Shown in pieces: positions 1-5,200 of a stretch of 5,200 nt of DNA. Below the pieces are notes generated by a model. It was given only the letters and a program-made list of their open reading frames with translations, was not told the DNA's origin and searched no databases. The stretch's first letter is position 1; each line of letters opens with the position of its first letter. This stretch comes from an uncultured bacterium (GTDB lineage Bacteria > Cyanobacteriota > Vampirovibrionia > Gastranaerophilales > Gastranaerophilaceae), in assembly GCA_900314375.1 (NCBI GenBank), contig OMVC01000161.1, forward strand, positions 1 to 5,200, read 5' to 3'. Position numbers and translations under genes: made by a program.

Positions 1-1294
1 GATCAAGTGTAACCGCATCACAGTATGAATGAATAGCCTTGTCCAAGTCATAATCTGCCATGTAAATATCCCCTAACGCAATATATAAATCATAATTTTT
101 AGGATCTAAAATGATACCTGCTTGATATGTGGAAATTGCAGCTTCAATATTGCCTTTAGAACCTGCATAAATCGCTCCCAATGCTTGGCATACAATAGAT
201 GTCCATTCCGAATCAGGATTTAGCGCAATAGCTTTTTGATAATGTTCTATTGCATCGTCATATAATTCCGCTTTTGCGTAAGCATAGCCTAATGAATTGT
301 TATAGAACGGGTTTTCAGGTTCTCTTTCAAGGGCAAGCTTGAATGCACTCACAGAATTTAATTTATCTTCTTTTTGCATATACAAATGTCCGAGTTCATA
401 ATATATTTGCGCCGTATCAATATCAAATTCTAAAAGCCTTTCGTAGCAGTCAATAGCTTCGTCTGTATGTTCAGGGAAATAATTTTGTAATACAGTTGCC
501 AATTTAACTAAAACCGAACGATTAAGCGGATTTAGTTCAAGAACTTTTCTGTAATTTTCCGCAGTCGCTTCAATATTGTTTGACTTATAAGATAAATCTC
601 CTAACTTTGTGTAGAACAGTTCTTTATTGTGCGTTTTTTCAACGGCTCTTTGATAGATTTTTTGGGCAGAAGAATACATTTTAAATTCTTCCATAAATCT
701 TCCGACAGTGTTATATGAAAAAACTGTCATGTCTTTTGACATGTTTTTGTAAAACATTTTTATGGTTGTAGTATCCCACGCAAGCATAACACTTCCTGAT
801 AAGAAGTAATAGATAAACTTCATATAATCAGCAAAATCAACTTTTTGGCTATTAATTTTGTTTAAAAGCGATTGGGACATAATCATTCTTGAGCGTCCGG
901 AATTTATTCCGCTCAATTTTATTGCGGATTGGAATTCTTTTTCTGCACCTTTATAGTCTTGAGCCAGCTGCATGAAATAGCCCGTGTATAAATGTGCATT
1001 AGTGTTTGTCGGAGCAACCGATATCGCGGTTTGACATTGTTCTATTGCACTATTTAAGCTTATTTGTCCTTGTTCCCACATTAAAGATGCCAAACGATAA
1101 TAAGTTTCCGATATTGTCGGATCATATTTAACAGCATCAATATAATAGTCAATAGCTTCCTGCAAATCTATATTGCTTTTACCGAGAAGATATTTTTCAT
1201 GTGCTAATCTGGCTTTTTCTAAATAATCTTGTGCCTTTTGGCTGTTTATCTCGTTTGCTGCGCCAATCATAGGCATTAGTAGTTGTTCTGACAT
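1..1294 (-). CDS. Tetratricopeptide-repeat (TPR) protein, N-terminal 431 residues, C-terminus outside window
   Basis: The reading frame is open from ATG at 1294-1292 to base 1 with no stop, so the C-terminus is missing. The start is supported by GGAG at 1301-1304, six bases upstream. The 431 visible residues are mostly helical TPR units of about 34 residues. Good examples are residues 225-258 (ends in LELNPLN), 295-328 (YYELGHLYMQKED, ends EREPENP), 329-362 (NSLGYAYAKAELYDDAIEHY, ends ALNPDS), 365-400 and 401-431. Weaker units cover about 26-130 and 191-224. Residues 131-190 do not fit the repeat and separate an N-terminal from a C-terminal array. No signal peptide or convincing membrane segment is visible, so a cytoplasmic location is likely. 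TPR arrays are protein-binding scaffolds; there is no sign of a catalytic domain in the visible part, and a domain could follow beyond the edge. The partner and specific role are unknown. It diverges from the AsmA-like gene. Confidence 0.93.
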   Translation of the reverse strand, partial: MSEQLLMPMIGAANEINSQKAQDYLEKARLAHEKYLLGKSNIDLQEAIDYYIDAVKYDPTISETYYRLASLMWEQGQISLNSAIEQCQTAISVAPTNTNAHLYTGYFMQLAQDYKGAEKEFQSAIKLSGINSGRSRMIMSQSLLNKINSQKVDFADYMKFIYYFLSGSVMLAWDTTTIKMFYKNMSKDMTVFSYNTVGRFMEEFKMYSSAQKIYQRAVEKTHNKELFYTKLGDLSYKSNNIEATAENYRKVLELNPLNRSVLVKLATVLQNYFPEHTDEAIDCYERLLEFDIDTAQIYYELGHLYMQKEDKLNSVSAFKLALEREPENPFYNNSLGYAYAKAELYDDAIEHYQKAIALNPDSEWTSIVCQALGAIYAGSKGNIEAAISTYQAGIILDPKNYDLYIALGDIYMADYDLDKAIHSYCDAVTLD

Positions 1295-1300
1295 TTCGAG

Positions 1301-1304
1301 CTCC
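1301..1304 (-). promoter_or_regulatory. Ribosome binding site of the TPR gene
   Basis: Read on the minus strand the sequence is TTGGAG-CTCGAA-ATG. The GGAG core lies six bases before the ATG at 1294. It fixes this ATG as the start over the in-frame Met codons at residues 7 and 9, which lack such a motif. Confidence 0.75.
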
Positions 1305-1315
1305 AATAATCTGAT

Positions 1316-1341
1316 ATTTACATGTCATGTCGGACGTAAAT
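1316..1341 (-). other. Possible hairpin in the 5' leader of the TPR gene
   Basis: ATTTAC at 1316-1321 is the exact inverted complement of GTAAAT at 1336-1341. Inside it GTC (1324-1326) can pair with GAC (1333-1335), giving a nine-pair stem with a two-base bulge (1322-1323) and a six-base loop. A competing odd palindrome, ACATG-T-CATGT, occupies 1320-1330. If transcription of the TPR gene starts near 1405, the element lies in the leader about 20 bases upstream of the start codon and just upstream of the ribosome binding site. It could be a regulatory RNA structure or an operator; it matches no riboswitch class I recognise. The stem is AT-rich and may be chance. Confidence 0.25.
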
Positions 1342-1418
1342 TTTTGGTCTTTAATATTATTTCGCAAATCTCGTTCATTTGGAGTAGATAGTCGGCTAAA
1401 ATTTATACATAATATTAT
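1329..1418. repeat. Imperfect direct repeat of about 30 bases in the intergenic region
   Basis: Copy one is 1329-1360 and copy two is 1391-1418. Both begin with GTCGG, continue with an aligned C, TAAA and TTT, and end with TAATATTAT (1352-1360 and 1410-1418). The alignment needs a few small gaps. The ends are palindromic: TAATATTA at 1352-1359 and ATAATATTAT at 1409-1418. Candidate explanations are duplicated operator sites, duplicated promoter sequences or chance similarity in AT-rich DNA. The second copy overlaps the candidate minus-strand -10 element. Confidence 0.35.
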
Positions 1419-1440
1419 CTAAACAACTGATAATTGACAA
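1412..1440 (-). promoter_or_regulatory. Candidate promoter for the TPR gene
   Basis: Read on the minus strand: TTGTCA (1440-1435, five of six matches to the TTGACA -35 consensus), a 17-base spacer, then TAATAT (1417-1412, four of six matches to TATAAT). This predicts a start near 1405 and an untranslated leader of about 110 bases. Its -35 is on the complementary strand of the TTGACAA motif considered for the opposing gene. The call rests on consensus matching in AT-rich DNA. Confidence 0.4.
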
Positions 1441-1455
1441 ATTTTATGCTAAAAT
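1427..1455 (+). promoter_or_regulatory. Candidate extended -10 promoter for the AsmA-like gene
   Basis: TGC-TAAAAT at 1447-1455 is an extended -10 with five of six matches to TATAAT. A weak -35, CTGATA (1427-1432), lies 17 bases upstream. It predicts a start near 1462 and a leader of roughly 23 bases that contains the ribosome binding site. A perfect -35 hexamer, TTGACA, lies at 1434-1439, but it is only 10 bases from TAAAAT. Used as a -35, it would need a poor -10 (TATTGG at 1456-1461, spacer 16). The extended -10 reading is preferred; the two could also be alternative promoters. Confidence 0.45.
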
Positions 1456-1471
1456 TATTGGTATAAAACAT

Positions 1472-1476
1472 AGGAG
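1472..1476 (+). promoter_or_regulatory. Ribosome binding site of the AsmA-like gene
   Basis: AGGAG lies eight bases upstream of the ATG at 1485. This is a near-consensus Shine-Dalgarno sequence at normal spacing, and it fixes the start of the long frame. Confidence 0.85.
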
Positions 1477-1484
1477 ACGGGGAT

Positions 1485-4400
1485 ATGAAATTAAATATTA
1501 AAAAAATCTCAATAATTTTTGGCGGATTATTAATCGGCTTATACGGATTATTTCTTGTATTGCCTTATATAATTTCGCCAATTGCAAATTCATATAATGA
1601 TGATATTGAAAAAATTATTAAAGATACAACAGGGTTAGAAGCAAATTTGGACGGGATAGGGTTTACTACTTCATACAAATTTGATGCCGGATTGAAAATT
1701 AAAGATTTTTCACTCTCTGCTCCGAATAGTAATATAAAAATTATTGATGCAAAGAACGTTAATGCGGATATATCTTTAATTGCATTAATTTTTAAAAAAG
1801 TTCAATTAGGCAAAATCAGCGCTGACAATTTATCAGCGAATGTTGTCATCAAAAAAGATGGCACCTGCGAGATTTTGGACTACATCCCAAAAAGTGAAGA
1901 ACCTTCAGAACCTATGAAATCTTTGCCGTTTGGTTTAAAACTTTCAAATAAATTGCCAAATATTATAATCGATAATTATAAGCTGGCTTTTATTGATGCT
2001 CAAGACAAAAAAGAATATTCGATTACAGGTCAAAGTTTTAAAATTACCGATTTTATTTTGGATAAAAAAATCAAAATCTCTACAAACGGTAAGATTACTT
2101 TTGAAGATAGAGTTGTTTCAAATTACGACATTAAAATTTTTAATAAAATCATGCCTAATTTACAATTGGATGATTTGGTTTTTCCAAAAGATATAACGGT
2201 TGAAGATAATGGCGAAATAACGGTTGCACCTCAAAATATGCCGACAAAAGCTAATTCGAATTCAACCCCTTTTACAATAATAGATGCATTCAAAACCATT
2301 AATAAAAATCACTTAAAGGCTGACATTAGCGCAAACATTCAAACATCAGGCACGGTAAAAGCGCCTGTTCAAAAGGGTTATATAGAAGTAAACGGTTTGA
2401 GTATCGCAGTTGGCGGAAAGCAGTTACCTGACAGCTTTTTGAAAATGATTTTTAAAGGTGAGAAAACAGATTTCGAATCGGAATTTTTTACTTCAAATGA
2501 AAAAGACGAAAAAACCGTATTAACAGGTTCAATCACTTCAGGAAATAACAAAAATATTGATTTAGTCTTAAAATCAAATGCAAAATTTAATAATATTATC
2601 AGATTAGCCGACAGCGTTGCTCAAACAATCGGTAAAAAAGATTTGGAAACGATTACAGCAACAGGTCAATTTGATGCAAATTTCAATATAAAAACCGATT
2701 TAAAAACCGTAACTTCAAACGGCTACTTGAAAATTGCGCCGTCCAAATTGGTTTACGGTTTATATAATATCGTTGTTGATAATATTAGCGCCGATATTGA
2801 TTGCAAAGACAATAATATCAACATAAAAAAAGCAGGATTTTCAATATACAATCAACCGTTAAATTTAAACGGGACAATCTCACAGGATGCGGTTGCGGAT
2901 CTAAAATTGACGGCAAATAAATTGCCTGTAAAAGGTTTATTAGGTGCCTTGGGGCAAATTTCCATATTAAAAGAAAATAACATAAATAATGGTACAATAT
3001 CAGTAAATGCATTAATTAAAGGAAAATTGAACGAAATAAAACCAGATGTTACTGTAAATGCTGACAGTATTGATATCTATAACAAGCCGACAGGCTTCAG
3101 GGTTTTATTATCAAATGCGCTGGTCAAATTACTATTATCACAAGACGATATGAGCGGTGATATTGATATAAATTCATTAGCAATCAAAAATCCACAGGCA
3201 TCAATTTCTGTTCCAAAAGCTAAAGTTATTGCCGATACAAAGGATATTATTATAAAGAATTCTTATGTTTTAATCAATAATTCAAGGGTTGATGTAACAG
3301 GTTCGGTTAAGGATTATTTGACAGACAAATTGAATATGAATATAAAAGCACAAGGCAATTTATCGGCCAAAGATGTCATGGCATTTATTCCAAAAGAAAT
3401 GCATTGGATGTTTCCGCATATCGGTTCTATGCCGATAAAATTAACTGCAACAGGAAATCAAAAAGAACAACATGTCGTATTCGATTTGGATGCAACACCG
3501 CAAAATTATATCCAATTTGCAGATGTAAATTTATTAAGAAATAAAAATACAAAAGTTCACGCGGAAATGAAAATTGCAAACAATAACGTCAAATTATCCA
3601 ATTCCGGAGTTTTTGCAAATACAAACCAAATAGCTACTTTTGGCGGCGGAATAAACAATCTTTCATCTCCTAAATTAAACATAAATGTTTCAATTCCGAA
3701 GGATGTATCATTTACTATTTGGGGTATGAAAAATTCAAATATTACGGCAAACGGAGAAGTCGTAATTACGGGCGAACCTTTGGCGCCCAAATTAAAAGGG
3801 AAAGTAAATATCGCGGATTTATCAATTAAGGATATGAATTTTGCCATAACCAATCTTGTTGCTCACCTTAACGGCAACGGCATTTGCGGGAATGCAACCG
3901 CACAAAAAATGCATTTTGACGGAATAGTCGGGACAAATCTTTCTTCAGATTTCTCGCTAAATAATTTTACGGATTTCTATTTGGATAAAATAACAGCAGA
4001 CGCCTTTTCAGGCAAAGTCAGCGGAAAAGTTTCATACAACATTCCAAAATTTGCTATGGTTGTTGACTTAACAGGCAAAGGTCTGAATTCAATGGATGCA
4101 GTCTATGGAGCAGTCAAAATACCAAGAGCATTGACAGGAACGCTTAATTTTGATACAAAATTGAGCGCTCACGGTGTTACGGATAAAGAAATTATCAACA
4201 CAATGAAAGGGGATATCAATTTCAACATTGATAACGGCAGATTTGTAAGTATTGGTAAACTTGAAAATATAGTAAGAGCACAAAATATCACTTCTAATTC
4301 ATTATTAAAATCCGCCATCTCTCAATTGGCAACATTATCAGCCCTGCAAGAAACCGATAAATTTAAAACCATATCGGGGAAACTCAATTTATCAAACGGA

Positions 4401-5200
4401 AACGCAAGTTTGTCACCCGTAAAAGTAGAAGGTCCTTTGATGTCATATTATGTAACAGGAACATATTATATTTTACCAAATACGGCACATCTTAATATTT
4501 TAGGCAGATTAGATTCGAAAATTGTTTCATATTTAGGACCGATAGGTCAATTGTCAGCGGAAAAGTTATTATCATATATTCCTAATTTTGGACCGGCTAC
4601 GGCACAATACTTAAAATTATTAACATCAAATCCAGAAACGGAAAAGACAGAACTTATTCCGCCGTTAACAAACGGAAGTAAGTATTATAAAGATTTTAAA
4701 GTCCTTTTTAACGGTTCGATTGAAAAATCAACATCGGTAAAAAGTTTCAAATGGCTTTCAAAATGCGATACGACCCAAATGAATATCAAAGAGGATTTGA
4801 AAAATGCAAAAGAAGCCGTCGAAAAAAATATCGAAAACTCAATTAAAGATGCACAAACAAAAGCAGAAAATATGAAAACAAATATAACAAATATTGTTAA
4901 TACGAAAAAACAAGAAGTTGAAAATGCGAAAAAATCCATTCAACAAACTAAAACTGAACTTGAAAATGCAAAAAATAATGCAAAACAAACAGCAACCAAT
5001 TTAGGTAATCTGTTGAAAAACGCAGCAATCAATTCGCAGAAAAAAATTGAAACTACTCCTGCAAACAAAACGACAACAACAGAACAAAATACAACAACCA
5101 AGACAGAAGTAAAAACAGAGCAGAAATCGGCTCCCGCATCAAGTTCTACTCAAACTACAACTCAAAATGCGACTTCAACTTCGTCGTCAACTTCATCTTC
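1485..5200 (+). CDS. Large AsmA/YhdP/TamB-type envelope protein, N-terminal 1238 residues, C-terminus outside window
   Basis: The frame is open from ATG 1485 to the window edge without a stop. A positively charged start (KLNIKK) precedes one hydrophobic segment at about residues 8-30, fitting a signal anchor with the body in the periplasm. The AsmA-type N-terminal region follows (about 41-200), including a short TTGLEANLDGI stretch at about 48-58 and LPNIIIDNYKLAFID at 157-171. A long beta-rich body follows. The AsmA-like C-terminal signature covers about 883-1045: LTGTLNFDTKLSAHG at 883, TMKGDINFNIDNGRF at 906-920, and DKFKTISGKLNLSNG at 958. Residues 1099-1189 form a long amphipathic, coiled-coil-like helix, and 1190-1238 a Thr/Ser-rich tail. 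E. coli AsmA has about 617 residues; this is at least as long as most of YhdP or TamB (about 1260), proteins implicated in moving phospholipid to the outer membrane. A lipid-transfer or outer-membrane biogenesis role is inferred from family resemblance. No gene symbol is given because the subfamily is unclear. Confidence 0.88.
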   Translation, partial: MKLNIKKISIIFGGLLIGLYGLFLVLPYIISPIANSYNDDIEKIIKDTTGLEANLDGIGFTTSYKFDAGLKIKDFSLSAPNSNIKIIDAKNVNADISLIALIFKKVQLGKISADNLSANVVIKKDGTCEILDYIPKSEEPSEPMKSLPFGLKLSNKLPNIIIDNYKLAFIDAQDKKEYSITGQSFKITDFILDKKIKISTNGKITFEDRVVSNYDIKIFNKIMPNLQLDDLVFPKDITVEDNGEITVAPQNMPTKANSNSTPFTIIDAFKTINKNHLKADISANIQTSGTVKAPVQKGYIEVNGLSIAVGGKQLPDSFLKMIFKGEKTDFESEFFTSNEKDEKTVLTGSITSGNNKNIDLVLKSNAKFNNIIRLADSVAQTIGKKDLETITATGQFDANFNIKTDLKTVTSNGYLKIAPSKLVYGLYNIVVDNISADIDCKDNNINIKKAGFSIYNQPLNLNGTISQDAVADLKLTANKLPVKGLLGALGQISILKENNINNGTISVNALIKGKLNEIKPDVTVNADSIDIYNKPTGFRVLLSNALVKLLLSQDDMSGDIDINSLAIKNPQASISVPKAKVIADTKDIIIKNSYVLINNSRVDVTGSVKDYLTDKLNMNIKAQGNLSAKDVMAFIPKEMHWMFPHIGSMPIKLTATGNQKEQHVVFDLDATPQNYIQFADVNLLRNKNTKVHAEMKIANNNVKLSNSGVFANTNQIATFGGGINNLSSPKLNINVSIPKDVSFTIWGMKNSNITANGEVVITGEPLAPKLKGKVNIADLSIKDMNFAITNLVAHLNGNGICGNATAQKMHFDGIVGTNLSSDFSLNNFTDFYLDKITADAFSGKVSGKVSYNIPKFAMVVDLTGKGLNSMDAVYGAVKIPRALTGTLNFDTKLSAHGVTDKEIINTMKGDINFNIDNGRFVSIGKLENIVRAQNITSNSLLKSAISQLATLSALQETDKFKTISGKLNLSNGNASLSPVKVEGPLMSYYVTGTYYILPNTAHLNILGRLDSKIVSYLGPIGQLSAEKLLSYIPNFGPATAQYLKLLTSNPETEKTELIPPLTNGSKYYKDFKVLFNGSIEKSTSVKSFKWLSKCDTTQMNIKEDLKNAKEAVEKNIENSIKDAQTKAENMKTNITNIVNTKKQEVENAKKSIQQTKTELENAKNNAKQTATNLGNLLKNAAINSQKKIETTPANKTTTTEQNTTTKTEVKTEQKSAPASSSTQTTTQNATSTSSSTSS
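4779..5051 (+). other. Segment coding a long amphipathic helix (residues 1099-1189) of the AsmA-like protein
   Basis: From L1105, hydrophobic residues recur every three or four positions for about 75 residues, flanked by Lys, Glu, Asn and Gln. No Pro occurs, and only one Gly (near residue 1174). The segment can be laid out as 11-residue units (LKNAKEAVEKN, IENSIKDAQTK, AENMKTNITNI, VNTKKQEVENA, KKSIQQTKTEL and so on). This indicates a coiled coil or a surface-lying amphipathic helix. It lies after the AsmA-like C-terminal region, where classical AsmA proteins end. Confidence 0.7.
5052..5200 (+). repeat. Low-complexity Thr/Ser-rich coding tract
   Basis: Residues 1190-1238 contain 18 Thr and 10 Ser out of 49, with Gln, Lys, Glu, Ala and Asn making up most of the rest. 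The DNA is built from near-repeats of ACA, ACT and TCA/TCG codons; at the window edge ACTTC recurs within a short span. It probably encodes a disordered linker or tail and continues beyond the window. Confidence 0.7.

Noticed and set aside
728..743. CATGTC-TTTT-GACATG inverted repeat, resembling a small terminator or operator
   Set aside because: It is inside the TPR reading frame (coding NMSKDM), the stem is only six pairs and no T run suited to termination follows; probably chance.
1099..1220. Possible CRISPR, tRNA or mobile-element remnants, looked for across the whole window
   Set aside because: No regularly spaced repeats, cloverleaf sequence, transposase frame or terminal inverted repeats were seen here or elsewhere; this stretch is ordinary TPR coding sequence.
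1462..1467. TATAAA as a -10 for the TTGACA at 1434-1439
   Set aside because: The spacer would be 22 bases, too long for a typical sigma-70-type promoter, and the transcript would start at or inside the ribosome binding site.
1993..2196. Plus-strand open frame of 67 codons
   Set aside because: It lies wholly inside the AsmA-like gene in another frame, has no ribosome binding site and its product is low-complexity Lys/Leu/Ile.
2818..3012. Minus-strand open frame of 64 codons
   Set aside because: Antisense shadow of the AsmA-like gene with no recognisable motif.
3557..3853. Minus-strand open frame of 98 codons
   Set aside because: Antisense to the AsmA-like gene, whose own frame is continuous and has family signatures; the Phe-rich product is typical of reverse-reading Lys-rich coding DNA.
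4089..4283. Minus-strand open frame of 64 codons
   Set aside because: Antisense to the AsmA-like C-terminal signature region; the composition looks random.
4685..4939. Minus-strand hydrophobic open frame of 84 codons
   Set aside because: The Phe/Ile-rich, membrane-like product is what the reverse complement of the Lys/Glu/Asn-rich helix gives; no start signal supports it.

Overview
The window holds two large protein-coding genes that diverge from a 190-base AT-rich intergenic region (1295-1484). Both run off the window edges, so both are partial. There are no RNA genes, insertion sequences, CRISPR arrays or other mobile elements that I can support, and no terminator is expected because neither gene ends here.

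Organism: the DNA is AT-rich, with A/T-favoured third codon positions in both genes. The large gene encodes an AsmA-family protein with one N-terminal membrane anchor, which points to a diderm (outer-membrane) bacterium with a low-GC genome. From memory, the Asn/Lys/Ile-rich protein style, the long TPR protein and the giant AsmA-like protein resemble gut Gastranaerophilales ('Candidatus Melainabacteria', non-photosynthetic relatives of Cyanobacteria). That placement is an inference and was not checked against any database.

Layout: 1-1294 (minus) is the first 431 codons of a soluble tetratricopeptide-repeat (TPR) protein whose C-terminus lies left of the window. 1295-1484 is the intergenic region. 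It holds a ribosome binding site for each gene, candidate promoters facing opposite ways that crowd around a TTGACAA motif at 1434-1440, a possible leader hairpin, and an imperfect direct repeat of about 30 bases. 1485-5200 (plus) is the first 1238 codons of an AsmA/YhdP/TamB-type envelope protein. It has a membrane anchor, a very long beta-rich body, a recognisable AsmA-like C-terminal region, then an unusual long amphipathic helix and a Thr/Ser-rich tail that is still open at the window edge.

How the genes might work together: the AsmA-like protein is a candidate for lipid transfer between inner and outer membrane, by analogy with TamB and YhdP. The TPR protein is probably a cytoplasmic scaffold. 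Divergent transcription from a short shared region makes co-regulation possible, but nothing in the sequence shows that the proteins interact. This looks like an ordinary chromosomal region. The most unusual part is the C-terminal extension of the AsmA-like protein.
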